NCBI RefSeq assembly: GCF_001514115.1
Contig: NZ_KQ948459.1
Coordinates: 310,001-374,000, forward strand
DNA length: 64,000 nt
Reading direction: 5' to 3'
Source: Streptomyces olivochromogenes
GTDB taxonomy: Bacteria; Actinomycetota; Actinomycetes; Streptomycetales; Streptomycetaceae
The notes beneath the pieces are model-generated. The model made no database searches and was not told the origin of the DNA. It was given only the letters and a program-made list of their open reading frames with translations. The translations under genes were made by a program, and so were the position numbers. This document shows positions 48,899 to 56,883 of this stretch, piece by piece. Position 1 is the stretch's first letter. Every line of letters starts with the position of its first letter.

Positions 48899-50461
48899 AT
48901 GTTCCATCCCAGACGCACACTCAGGACCCTGCTGCTGCCGCTCGCGGCCGGGCTGGCCCTCACCGCCCTGCCCGCGCAGACGGCGCAGGCGGCGAGCACC
49001 CTCACCAACGCCGGATTCGAGGCCGACGGCGCCGGCACGGCCACGCCCGCCGGCTGGTCGGAGTACGGCGACACCGGCGCCTCCTACGTGGAGGCCGGGG
49101 GCCACAGCGGTGGTTACCGCCTCACGCAGTACTCCTCCGCCGCCTACAAGGTGGAGACGTATCAGTACCTCTCGGGACTGACCAACGGGAACTACCGGCT
49201 CACCGCCTGGGTGCGCTCGGGCGGCGGCCAGAACTCCGCCTACCTCGCGCTGAAGAACTGCGGCGGCACCGAGCAGCGCACCGACCTGCCGGTCTCCAGC
49301 AGCGGATGGATACACCTCGTCGTCCCCGTCTCGGTGACCGGCAACCAGTGCACGATCAGCATCAACTCCGATGCCAACGCGGGCAACTGGATCAACGTCG
49401 ATGACCTGACGTTCACCGCCGGCAGCGCCACCGGGCTGTCCGTCAAGGGCTCCGACATCTCCTCCCTCGCCAAGAGCGAGGCCCTCGGCGGCGTCTACAG
49501 GACCAGCTCCGGCACCACCGGTGACGCGCTCGCCATCCTCAAGTCCGCCGGTATGAACTACGCGCGCCTGAAGGTCTGGGTCAACCCCGCCGACGGCTAC
49601 AACAACAAGACGCGCGTCCTGGCGATGGCCAAGCGCATCAAGGCGCAGGGCATGAAGCTCCTGGTCGACTTCCACTACTCGGACACCTGGGCCGACCCCG
49701 GCGCCCAGACCAAGCCGGCCGCCTGGGCGGGCCACTCCTACAGCCAGCTGAAGACGGACGTCTACAACCACACGTACGACGTCCTCAACGCGCTGAAGGC
49801 GCAGGGCACCACCGCCGACATGGTCCAGGTCGGCAACGAGATCAACGGCGGCATGCTGTGGTCCGAGGGCTCCACCGACAACTGGTCGCAGCTCGCCGGG
49901 CTCCTCAACTCCGGCTACGACGCCGTCAAGGCCGTGAGCTCGTCGACGACCGTCGCGCTGCACCTCGCCAAGGGCGGCGACCTGTCCGGCACCCGCTGGT
50001 GGTTCGACAACGCGGTCTCCAACGGCGTGAAGTTCGACGCCATCGGCCTGTCCTACTACGGCTACTGGCACGGCCCGCTCTCCGACTTCCAGACGACCCT
50101 GGACGACGCGGCCGCGCGCTACGGCAAGCCGGTGTTCCTGGCCGAGACGGCCTACCCCTTCCGTCTCGACAGCGACGACTCGCTCGTCAACCAGATCGAC
50201 ACGACCGGTGAGCTGGTCTCCGGCTACCCGGCCACCACCGCCGGGCAGTCCGCGTGGCTGCGGGACGTGATGAACGTCGTGGAGGCCGTCCCGAACGGCC
50301 GCGGCCTCGGTGTCTTCTACTGGGAGGCCACCTGGACCGCCGTCACGGGCAACGGCTGGGACCCGGCCGACGCCACGTCCGGCAACGGCTGGGAGAACCA
50401 GGCGCTGTTCGGCTTCGACGACAAGGCGCTGCCCGCCATGTCGCAGTTCGGCCACCGCTGA
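48899..50461 (+). CDS. ganB: Secreted GH53 endo-beta-1,4-galactanase with N-terminal carbohydrate-binding domain
   Basis: The 520-residue protein has a Sec signal peptide with cleavage after AQA (residue 31). Residues ~33-175 form a beta-sandwich carbohydrate-binding-like domain (TLTNAGFEADGAGTATPAGWSEYG pattern). The GH53 barrel follows (about 180-510), with VKGSDISSLAKSEALGG, acid/base Glu314 in QVGNEINGG and nucleophile Glu416 in LAETAYP. It cuts beta-1,4-galactan of pectin or arabinogalactan outside the cell, giving oligomers for the ABC transporter and GH42 enzyme. A strong terminator follows. Confidence 0.94.
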   Translation: MFHPRRTLRTLLLPLAAGLALTALPAQTAQAASTLTNAGFEADGAGTATPAGWSEYGDTGASYVEAGGHSGGYRLTQYSSAAYKVETYQYLSGLTNGNYRLTAWVRSGGGQNSAYLALKNCGGTEQRTDLPVSSSGWIHLVVPVSVTGNQCTISINSDANAGNWINVDDLTFTAGSATGLSVKGSDISSLAKSEALGGVYRTSSGTTGDALAILKSAGMNYARLKVWVNPADGYNNKTRVLAMAKRIKAQGMKLLVDFHYSDTWADPGAQTKPAAWAGHSYSQLKTDVYNHTYDVLNALKAQGTTADMVQVGNEINGGMLWSEGSTDNWSQLAGLLNSGYDAVKAVSSSTTVALHLAKGGDLSGTRWWFDNAVSNGVKFDAIGLSYYGYWHGPLSDFQTTLDDAAARYGKPVFLAETAYPFRLDSDDSLVNQIDTTGELVSGYPATTAGQSAWLRDVMNVVEAVPNGRGLGVFYWEATWTAVTGNGWDPADATSGNGWENQALFGFDDKALPAMSQFGHR

Positions 50462-50482
50462 TCAGTCACCGTCGATGACATG

Positions 50483-50512
50483 AGGGCCCGGCCGCCGAGG
50501 CGGCCGGGCCCT
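50483..50512 (+). terminator. Terminator of the GH53 gene
   Basis: GGGCCCGGCCGC-CGAG-GCGGCCGGGCCC is a perfect 12-bp stem with a 4-nt loop, flanked by an extra A-T pair. It lies 22 nt after the GH53 stop codon. Confidence 0.85.
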
Positions 50513-50628
50513 TGTGGTGTCCCAGGGACCTCCGGGCCACGCGAAGGCCTGCAAGCCCCGTGCGGGCCGCCCCGGGCTGCGAGACAGTGGTCACACAGCG
50601 CCACCATCGCGAAGGGCAGGGGGACAAG

Positions 50629-50913
50629 ATGCTGAGGGTTCCCGTCGGCGGGCGACGCCTGGACATCCTGGAGTGGCTGCGGGACCCCGCCGCGCACTTT
50701 CCGCCCGAGCGCCACGGCTCTCTCGTCGACGGCGTCGACGCGGCCGCCCTCGCCACCAAGCTCGGCGTGAGCCACGCCGTCGCCCGCACCCACCTCGATC
50801 TCCTCGTCGGGGTCGGGCTCCTGCGCGCGAGAAGGATCGGGCGGCGCACGTTCTACCACCGTGACGAGTACCGCATCGCCGAGGTCCGCTCCCTGTTCGA
50901 GAAGGGCTGGTAG
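50629..50913 (+). CDS. Small winged-HTH (ArsR-like) regulator
   Basis: The 94-residue protein has one winged HTH: GGRRLDILEWLRDPAAHF, then GVDAAALATKLGVSHAVARTHLDLL (recognition helix) and a wing at RARRIGRRTFYHRDE. No metal-binding cysteines of classic ArsR are present, so metal sensing is unlikely. ATG 50629 has GGGGGA 4 nt upstream. Its target is unknown; the crcB operon downstream has its own riboswitch. A G-rich duplicated stretch starts at its stop codon. Confidence 0.82.
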   Translation: MLRVPVGGRRLDILEWLRDPAAHFPPERHGSLVDGVDAAALATKLGVSHAVARTHLDLLVGVGLLRARRIGRRTFYHRDEYRIAEVRSLFEKGW

Positions 50914-50971
50914 GGCGGGGAGGGAAGTGGGGGGAGGGGCGGGGAGGGAAGCGGGGGAGGGGCGGTGGGGG
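50913..50971 (+). repeat. G-rich duplicated tract after the HTH gene
   Basis: GGGCGGGGAGGGAAG occurs at 50913 and again at 50937 (24-bp period), with further G runs to 50971. The first copy begins at the last base of the stop codon TAG. Many G runs of 3-6 could form a G-quadruplex in the transcript. Confidence 0.75.
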
Positions 50972-51053
50972 TGCCGCGTGCCTCGGTCGCGTGTGCGAGG
51001 GCGGCGGCGTCGGCGTTACGCTGTTCAGCGGCCGCGATCATGTGACGCGGCGC

Positions 51054-51162
51054 GGCGGTGGGGCCCGCCGTACCCGAACCGCGGCGCGGATGCCGCCAAC
51101 GGTCCCTACTTGCGATGAGGGGTGCCTGGTCGCCCAGGCCCGGCGAGTAGGAGACGTACGTC
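51054..51162 (+). ncRNA. Fluoride riboswitch (crcB motif) with SD-sequestering platform
   Basis: The aptamer (51054-51111) follows the crcB-motif layout: GGCG-G-TGGGGCC-CGCC, then AACCGCGGC...GCCGC, then AACGGTCCCTACTT. The predicted pseudoknot pairs GGGGCC of the first loop with GGTCCC near the 3 prime end, as in the known Thermotoga aptamer. CCTACTTGC (51105-51113) can instead pair with GCGAGTAGG (51143-51151), which overlaps the Shine-Dalgarno AGGAG before ATG 51163. A 6-bp hairpin (GCCTGG/CCAGGC) lies between them. Fluoride binding should therefore free the ribosome-binding site and turn on the fluoride channel operon. The control direction is inferred from pairing. Confidence 0.85.
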
Positions 51163-51639
51163 ATGACAGTCCCGCATCCCGAGCGCGTCGACGAGCCGGG
51201 TGCCCCCGCACGGCCGACCCCGCGCCCCGCGTCCCCCTGGCACGGCCAGGCCCCGGTCGTGGCGATGGTCTCGCTCGGCGGAGCCATCGGCGCCACCGCC
51301 CGGTACGGGGCCGCGCGGCTGTGGCCCGTGGAGACCGGCGGTTTCCCCTGGACCACGTTCTGGGTCAACGTCATCGGCTGTGCGGTGATCGGCGTCTTCA
51401 TGGTCGTCATCACCGATGTGTGGGCGGCCCACCGACTCGTGCGGCCCTTCTTCGGCACCGGCGTGCTGGGAGGGTTCACCACCTTTTCGACGTACGCCGT
51501 GGACATCCGGAAACTGGTCGACTCGGGACACCCCGGAACCGCCCTCGCCTATCTCGCCGCGACCCTGTGCGCGGCGCTCACGGCGGTATGGCTCGCCGTG
51601 ACCGCGACCCGCCGCGCCCTCGTACGGAGGCGGCGATGA
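51163..51639 (+). CDS. crcB: Fluoride channel protein CrcB/Fluc, first copy
   Basis: The 158-residue protein has a ~30-residue Pro-rich cytoplasmic N-terminus and four membrane helices. Family motifs are SLGGAIGATARYGAARL (arginine after helix 1), WVNVIGC (Asn in the pore) and GGFTTFSTYAVD (the Phe box and Ser/Thr track). Fluc channels are dual-topology dimers exporting fluoride. The second crcB in the operon suggests a heterodimer with fixed opposite orientations. ATG 51163 is controlled by the riboswitch. Its stop overlaps the next start (ATGA). Confidence 0.95.
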   Translation: MTVPHPERVDEPGAPARPTPRPASPWHGQAPVVAMVSLGGAIGATARYGAARLWPVETGGFPWTTFWVNVIGCAVIGVFMVVITDVWAAHRLVRPFFGTGVLGGFTTFSTYAVDIRKLVDSGHPGTALAYLAATLCAALTAVWLAVTATRRALVRRRR

Positions 51640-52010
51640 CACGGCTGACGGGCAGCGCGCTACGCGTGACGATCTTCATCGGCGAGAACGACGTCTGGCA
51701 CCACAGACCGCTGTACACGGAGATCGTGCACCGCGCCCACGCGGCGGGCCTGGCCGGCGCCGGCGTCTTCCGTGGTATCGAGGGCTTCGGCGCCTCCTCG
51801 CTGATCCACACCTCACGGCTGCTGTCGCTGAGCGAGGACCTGCCGGTGGCGATCGTGATCGTGGACACCGAAGAGCGCGTCCGTGCCTTCCTGCCCCAGC
51901 TCGACGAACTCGTCGGCGAGGGGCTGGTGATCCTCGACGACTGCGAGGTCGTCCGGTATGCGGGACGTGACACCGAATCCGGCAAAACGGGCAAGAAAGG
52001 TAAGAGATAG
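51636..52010 (+). CDS. DUF190 protein within the fluoride channel operon
   Basis: The 124-residue protein matches DUF190: LRVTIFIGENDVWHHRPLYTEIVHRAHAAGLAGAGVFRGIEGFG, then SLSEDLPVAIVIVDTEERV. The fold is a small ferredoxin-like sheet resembling PII nucleotide-binding proteins, so it may be a regulatory subunit of the channel. The C-terminal tail is Lys-rich. ATG 51636 overlaps the crcB stop and the next crcB starts 2 nt after its stop. Coupling between two crcB genes argues for a direct role in fluoride export. Confidence 0.92.
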   Translation: MTRLTGSALRVTIFIGENDVWHHRPLYTEIVHRAHAAGLAGAGVFRGIEGFGASSLIHTSRLLSLSEDLPVAIVIVDTEERVRAFLPQLDELVGEGLVILDDCEVVRYAGRDTESGKTGKKGKR

Positions 52011-52012
52011 TT

Positions 52013-52387
52013 GTGAACTGGCTGCTGGTGATCGTCGGCGGAATGATCGGCGCGCCCCTGCGCTATCTGACCGACCGTGCGGTGCAGACCAGGCACGACA
52101 CCGTCTTCCCCTGGGGTACCTTCGCGGTCAACGTCGTCGGCTGTCTGATTCTCGGCCTGCTGACCGGCGCGGTCGCCGCGGGGGCCGCGGGCTCCCACCT
52201 TCAGCTGTTCCTCGGGACCGGCCTGTGCGGGGCGCTGACCACGTACTCGACGTTCTCGTACGAGACACTACGGCTGACCGAGACCGGCGCGGGGTTCTAC
52301 GCTGCGGCCAACGTGCTCGTGAGCGTGACGGCCGGGCTCGGCGCGGCGTTCGCGGGTGTCTCGTTCGCCCAGGCGTTGTGGGCCTAG
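52013..52387 (+). CDS. crcB: Fluoride channel protein CrcB/Fluc, second copy
   Basis: The 124-residue protein has four helices and the motifs GGMIGAPLRYLTDRA, FAVNVVGC and GALTTYSTFSYE. The charge distribution differs from the first CrcB, as expected for a heterodimer of opposite topology. GTG 52013 has AAAGGTAAGAG upstream. It ends the fluoride operon. Confidence 0.95.
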   Translation: MNWLLVIVGGMIGAPLRYLTDRAVQTRHDTVFPWGTFAVNVVGCLILGLLTGAVAAGAAGSHLQLFLGTGLCGALTTYSTFSYETLRLTETGAGFYAAANVLVSVTAGLGAAFAGVSFAQALWA

Positions 52388-52480
52388 GCGCCGGACGTCA
52401 CTCACGCATAGTAAGACTGTCTACAGCACTGTCGACCAACCCTCCTCACCACCAGCCCCTCAGACCTAGAACTGGATCCT

Positions 52481-53317
52481 ATGAGCGTCATCAACGTCGG
52501 TCAGGCCGTCGTCCTCGGAGTCGTCGAGGGAGTGACCGAGTTCCTCCCCGTCTCCTCCACCGGCCACCTCAAGATCACCGAGGGGCTGATGAACATCCCG
52601 GTCGACGACAAGGCCGTCGTCGGGTTCTCAGCGGTCATCCAGGTCGGCGCGATCGCCGCCGTACTGGTGTACTTCTTCAAGGACATCGTGCGGATCGTCT
52701 CGGCGTGGGGCCGGGGGCTGCGCAATCCCGAGGAGCGGCAGCACCACGACTACAAGTTCGCGTGGTGGGTCATCTACGCCACCATCCCGATCGTGATCGT
52801 CGGCCTTGCCGCCAAGCCGCTCATCGACGGACCGCTCGCCTCCCTGTGGGTGGTCGCGGGCTCGCTGATCGTCGGCAGTGGTGTGATGTGGGCGGCGGAC
52901 CAGATGGGACGCCACAAGCGCGGTGAGGACGACACGTCCTTCAAGGACGCGATGCTGGTCGGTTGTTCGCAGATCCTGGCGCTGCTCTTCCCGGGCTTCT
53001 CGCGCTCCGGCGCCACGATGTCGACCGCGCTGATCCTGGACCTGGACCGGGTCGCCGCCACCCGGCTCTCCTTCTTCCTCGGCATCCCCGCCCTCACCGG
53101 CGCCGGTCTGTACGAGCTGAAGGACGCCCTGGGCACGGGGGTGGGCGCCGCGCCGCTCGCGGTCGGCACGATCGTCTCCTTCGTCGTCGCCTACGGGTCG
53201 ATCGCCTGGCTGCTGAAGTTCGTCGCCAAGCACTCCTTCAACGCCTTCGTGATCTACCGGATCGTGATCGGCCTGGCGCTGTTCGGGCTGCTGGCGAGCG
53301 GGACCCTCGCCGGCTGA
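52481..53317 (+). CDS. uppP: Undecaprenyl-diphosphatase
   Basis: The 278-residue protein has about eight membrane helices and the BacA/UppP motifs EGVTEFLPVSSTGHL (residues 16-30) and PGFSRSGATMSTAL (about 170). It dephosphorylates undecaprenyl pyrophosphate outside the membrane, recycling the lipid carrier for peptidoglycan. The family is also linked to bacitracin resistance. The gene has its own 93-nt upstream gap after the fluoride operon and ends at a perfect 14-bp terminator. Confidence 0.95.
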   Translation: MSVINVGQAVVLGVVEGVTEFLPVSSTGHLKITEGLMNIPVDDKAVVGFSAVIQVGAIAAVLVYFFKDIVRIVSAWGRGLRNPEERQHHDYKFAWWVIYATIPIVIVGLAAKPLIDGPLASLWVVAGSLIVGSGVMWAADQMGRHKRGEDDTSFKDAMLVGCSQILALLFPGFSRSGATMSTALILDLDRVAATRLSFFLGIPALTGAGLYELKDALGTGVGAAPLAVGTIVSFVVAYGSIAWLLKFVAKHSFNAFVIYRIVIGLALFGLLASGTLAG

Positions 53318-53338
53318 TCGCGGAAACAGCAGCTCACA

Positions 53339-53374
53339 GGGGGTGCGAAGCCGGTTTACAGGCTTCGCACCCCC
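53339..53374 (+). terminator. Terminator after uppP
   Basis: GGGGGTGCGAAGCC and GGCTTCGCACCCCC form a perfect 14-bp stem around GGTTTACA, followed by the T-rich TGAATGTTTCTTTT. Confidence 0.95.
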
Positions 53375-53433
53375 TGAATGTTTCTTTTCACTCCCCTTGA
53401 CAGCCCCCTCTTGTCACCCGCAGGATCACCTCC

Positions 53434-54165
53434 GTGAACCTGTCAGACAGCCAGACAGGTGGATCGGTACCGCGGCGCGTCAGCGCCATGGAAGCGGTGC
53501 TCACCCACCTTCGCAGCGCCATCGAGCGCGGCGAATACGCCATCGGTGACAAACTCCCCTCCGAGGCCGAGCTGTGCCGCCGCCTGGAGGTCAGCCGGCC
53601 GGTGCTCCGCGAGGCGCTGCGGGCCCTGCAGGTGATGGGCCTGACCGTGTCCCGTACGGGCAAGGGCACTTTCGTGATCGCCAACACGGTCGAGGACCCC
53701 ACCTTCGGCGACTACGCGGCGAGCGACCTGCTCGAGGTGCGCCGCCACGTCGAGATCCCGGTCGCCGGTTACGCGGCGGTGCGCCGCACCCCGGAGAACC
53801 TCGACCACCTGGCCCATCTGCTGGACCGGATGGAGCGGGAGACCGACACCACGGCGTGGGTCGCGATGGACACGATCTTCCACATCGCGGTCGCCGAGGC
53901 CTCGCAGAACCCGGTCTTCCGCAGGGTGATCGAAGAGATCCGGGACGCGCTGGCCCGCCAGTCCGCCTTCCTCAACGAGCTCGGCGGGCGGCGCGAACAG
54001 TCCAACCGTGAGCACCGGGCGATCGTCGAAGCGCTGATCGACGGCAGTGAACACGACGCGGTGGAGGCGATGTCCCATCACCTCGACCGCGTGGAGACCA
54101 CCCTCACCGACATCGTGCGCCCCGCGCGTACGGACATCCCCACGGAAGGCGGACCCGAGGCGTGA
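53434..54165 (+). CDS. GntR-family (FadR type) regulator of asparagine catabolism
   Basis: The 243-residue protein has an N-terminal winged HTH (LTHLRSAIERGEYAIGDKLPSEAELCRRLEVSRPVLREALRALQ) and a C-terminal all-helical FCD ligand-binding domain (DLLEVRRHVEIPVAGYAA; HRAIVEALIDGSEHDAVEAMSHHL). The gene is followed by an asparagine permease and asparaginase with overlapping codons, so it should control that operon, with Asn or Asp as a likely ligand. GTG 53434 has only a weak AGGA site. A strong dyad lies inside its first codons, suggesting autoregulation. Confidence 0.9.
   Translation: MNLSDSQTGGSVPRRVSAMEAVLTHLRSAIERGEYAIGDKLPSEAELCRRLEVSRPVLREALRALQVMGLTVSRTGKGTFVIANTVEDPTFGDYAASDLLEVRRHVEIPVAGYAAVRRTPENLDHLAHLLDRMERETDTTAWVAMDTIFHIAVAEASQNPVFRRVIEEIRDALARQSAFLNELGGRREQSNREHRAIVEALIDGSEHDAVEAMSHHLDRVETTLTDIVRPARTDIPTEGGPEA
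53438..53460. promoter_or_regulatory. Nested inverted repeats at the start of the GntR gene
   Basis: ACCTGTC (53438-53444) and GACAGGT (53454-53460) are a perfect 7-bp dyad. Inside it CTGTC-A-GACAG (53440-53450) is a second perfect dyad. The site covers codons 2-9 of the regulator gene. A TTGACA (53397-53402) lies upstream as a candidate -35. Confidence 0.55.
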
Positions 54166-55610
54166 GCGAGCAGTCCCTCACAGACGAGGCCACATCGGCC
54201 GGCAAACCGGCCGCGCACGTCGACGCCGGAGACGCGGGTTACAGCAAGTCGCTGAAGTCCCGGCACGTCAACATGATCGCCATCGGGGGTGCCATCGGCA
54301 CCGGCCTCTTCCTCGGCGCGGGCGGCCGGCTCGCCGACGCCGGCCCCTCCCTCTTCGTCGCGTACGCGGTGTGCGGCGCCTTCGCCTTCCTCGTCGTGCG
54401 CGCGCTCGGCGAACTCGTCCTGTACCGGCCGTCCTCCGGCGCCTTCGTGTCGTACGCCCGGGAGTTCCTGGGGGAGAAGGGCGCCTATGTCGCCGGCTGG
54501 ATGTACTTCCTGAACTGGGCCACCACCGGTATCGCCGACATCACCGCCGTGGCCGTCTACACCCACTACTGGGGCATGTTCTCCGACATCCCGCAGTGGG
54601 TGATCGCGCTCGTCGCGCTCGCCGTCGTCCTTACGGTGAACCTGATATCCGTACGCATGTTCGGCGAACTGGAGTTCTGGTTCGCGATCATCAAGGTGAG
54701 CGCGCTCGTCGTCTTCATGCTCATCGGCATCTTCCTGCTGGTCACCCAGCACCCCGTCGACGGCACCACCCCCGGCCCGTCCCTGATCACCGACAACGGC
54801 GGAATCTTCCCCAACGGCCTGCTGCCGATGCTGCTGATCATCCAGGGCGTCGTCTTCGCCTACGCCTCCGTCGAGCTGGTCGGTGTCGCGGCGGGCGAGA
54901 CGGAGAACCCCGAGAAGATCATGCCGAAGGCGATCAACTCGATCATGTGGCGTGTCGGCCTGTTCTACGTCGGCTCGGTCGTCCTGCTCTCGATGCTGCT
55001 GCCCTGGAACAAGTACAGCGCGGGCCAGAGCCCCTTCGTGACCGTCCTGTCGAACATCGGCATCCCGGCGGCGGGCGGCGTGATGAACCTGGTCGTGCTC
55101 ACCGCGGCCATGTCGTCCCTCAACTCCGGCCTCTACTCCACCGGCCGCATCCTGCGCTCCATGGCGATGTCGGGCTCCGCTCCCAGGTTCACCGGAGTGA
55201 TGAGCCGCAGCCAGGTCCCGTACGGCGGCATCCTGCTCACCAGCGGGATCTGCGTCCTCGGCGTCGGCCTCAACTTCGTGGTCCCCGCCGACGCCTTCGA
55301 GATCGTCCTGAACTTCGCCGCCATCGGCATCCTCGCCACCTGGGGCATGATCATGCTCTGCCATGTGCTGTTCTGGCGGAAGACCCAGCGCGGCGAGCTG
55401 ACCAGGCCGAGCTACCGCCTGCCCGGCTCGCCGTGGACCGAGATCGTGACGATCGGCTTCCTCGTCTCCGTCCTCGTCCTGATGTACGCCGACGGGGGAG
55501 CGGGGCGCACCACCGTGCTGTGTCTGCCGCTGATCGCCGTGGCGCTCGTCGCCGGATGGTACGGGGTGCGCCGCCGGGTCTCCGGCATCCGTGACGGAGT
55601 GGACGCGTGA
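54162..55610 (+). CDS. ansP: L-asparagine permease (APC superfamily)
   Basis: The 482-residue transporter has twelve membrane helices. The first helix region RHVNMIAIGGAIGTGLFLGAG and VELVGVAAGETENPEKIMPKAIN are typical of the amino-acid permease (AAT) family, and the overall sequence is closest in memory to AnsP. It imports asparagine with protons. GTG 54162 overlaps the regulator stop (GTGA), and its own stop overlaps the asparaginase start. The substrate is inferred from family and operon. Confidence 0.88.
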   Translation: MSEQSLTDEATSAGKPAAHVDAGDAGYSKSLKSRHVNMIAIGGAIGTGLFLGAGGRLADAGPSLFVAYAVCGAFAFLVVRALGELVLYRPSSGAFVSYAREFLGEKGAYVAGWMYFLNWATTGIADITAVAVYTHYWGMFSDIPQWVIALVALAVVLTVNLISVRMFGELEFWFAIIKVSALVVFMLIGIFLLVTQHPVDGTTPGPSLITDNGGIFPNGLLPMLLIIQGVVFAYASVELVGVAAGETENPEKIMPKAINSIMWRVGLFYVGSVVLLSMLLPWNKYSAGQSPFVTVLSNIGIPAAGGVMNLVVLTAAMSSLNSGLYSTGRILRSMAMSGSAPRFTGVMSRSQVPYGGILLTSGICVLGVGLNFVVPADAFEIVLNFAAIGILATWGMIMLCHVLFWRKTQRGELTRPSYRLPGSPWTEIVTIGFLVSVLVLMYADGGAGRTTVLCLPLIAVALVAGWYGVRRRVSGIRDGVDA

Positions 55611-56626
55611 GCTCGAGCATGACGTACGCCGCCTCGATCGCCGCCGCTCCGCTGATCCGCGAACCCCTGCACGCCCCCGTCGCCCAGCTCGTCCGCGGTG
55701 GAGTCGTCGAAGGCATCCACTACGGCTCGGTGGTCGTACTGGCCGCCGACGGCGGCGTCGACCTCCAGATCGGGGACATCGAGGCCGCGTTCCACCCGCG
55801 CTCGGCGCTCAAGCCCGTCCAGGCGGTGGCGATGCTGCGGGCGGGACTGCCGCTGGACGGCGAGCTGCTCTCGCTGGCCGCGGCCAGTCACTCCGGCGAG
55901 GAACGGCACCTGGCCGGGACCCGGCGGATCCTGGAACTGGCCGGAGTCACCGAGGACGACCTGCGCAACGTGCCCGACCTGCCGTACGACCCGGTCGTGC
56001 GGGACGTCTGGATCCGCGAGGGTCGGCTGCCGTCCCGGCTCGCACAGAACTGCTCCGGCAAACACGCCGCCATGCTGATGACCGCCCGGCTCAACGGCTG
56101 GTCCCTCGACGACTACCTCGACCCGGTCCACCCCCTCCAGCAGGCCATCGCGGAGATCGTCGAGGACCTCACCGGGCAGGCGATCGCCCGGGTCACCGTC
56201 GACGGTTGCGGCGCGCCCCTCTTCTCCGTCTCGCTGCACGGGCTCGCCCGCGCCGCCGCCCGGATCACCACCGCACCGGCCGGCACCCCCGAGGCGCGGG
56301 TCGCCGACGCGATGCGCGAGCACGCCGAGATGGCGTCCGGCTCCGGCCGCGATGTCGCGGCGCTGATGCGGGCCGTGCCGGGGCTGCTCACGAAGGACGG
56401 CTTCGAGGGCGTCCAGATGGCCGCGCTGCCGGACGGCCGGGCCGTCGCCGTGAAGATCGCCGACGGTGCGGACCGGGCGCGTGGGCCGGTGGCCGCGGCG
56501 GCGCTCGTGCGCGCCGGGGTCGATCCGGCGTTGCTCGCGGAGTTCGGCTCTGTGCCGTTGCTCGGGGGCGGTGCCGTTGTGGGCGGGCTGCGCCCGGCCC
56601 GGGTGCTTGATCCGCTCTCGGGCTGA
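55607..56626 (+). CDS. Asparaginase, Rhizobium-type (asparaginase_II family)
   Basis: The 339-residue enzyme belongs to the family of the Rhizobium etli zinc-dependent, serine-type asparaginases, not the common EcAII type. The catalytic Ser66-Lys69 pair is in RSALKPVQA, and the second site Cys149-Lys152 is in NCSGKHAAML; a further cysteine (VDGCGAP) could complete the zinc site. It hydrolyses asparagine to aspartate and ammonia. GTG 55607 overlaps the permease stop codon. There is no signal peptide. Confidence 0.9.
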   Translation: MSSSMTYAASIAAAPLIREPLHAPVAQLVRGGVVEGIHYGSVVVLAADGGVDLQIGDIEAAFHPRSALKPVQAVAMLRAGLPLDGELLSLAAASHSGEERHLAGTRRILELAGVTEDDLRNVPDLPYDPVVRDVWIREGRLPSRLAQNCSGKHAAMLMTARLNGWSLDDYLDPVHPLQQAIAEIVEDLTGQAIARVTVDGCGAPLFSVSLHGLARAAARITTAPAGTPEARVADAMREHAEMASGSGRDVAALMRAVPGLLTKDGFEGVQMAALPDGRAVAVKIADGADRARGPVAAAALVRAGVDPALLAEFGSVPLLGGGAVVGGLRPARVLDPLSG

Positions 56627-56661
56627 GCGGCGTGCGACCAGGTCGTGGGGGTGCGTCGCCG

Positions 56662-56788
56662 GTGCGGGTCCGTCGTGGCTGGTCGCGCAGTTCCCCGCGC
56701 CCCTTGGGTTCGTGGGGGCCGGCCTCTTGCAGCGGGTGCGGGGCCGTCGTGGCTGGTCGCGCAGTTCCTCGCGCCCCTTAGGTTCGTG
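56662..56788. repeat. Streptomyces intergenic repeat, two tandem copies
   Basis: Two ~53-bp copies (starting 56662 and 56736, period 74 bp) share GTGGCTGGTCGCGCAGTTCC and end GCGCCCCTT(G/A)GGTTCGTG. This element is widespread between Streptomyces genes. An inverted, longer relative lies at 59327-59418. Confidence 0.85.
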
Positions 56789-56883
56789 CGCCTCAGGGCT
56801 GGATCAGTGACTCGCCCCTGACCGGCCAGCCCGTACCCCTCACCCAATCCACCCTCACCCCTCCGAAAGAGGACCGCTCAGTC

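Noticed and set aside
51112..51162. Rho-independent terminator as the riboswitch output
   Set aside because: The hairpin GCCTGG/CCAGGC has no T-run after it, while the overlap of the alternative pairing with the ribosome-binding site gives a simple translational output.
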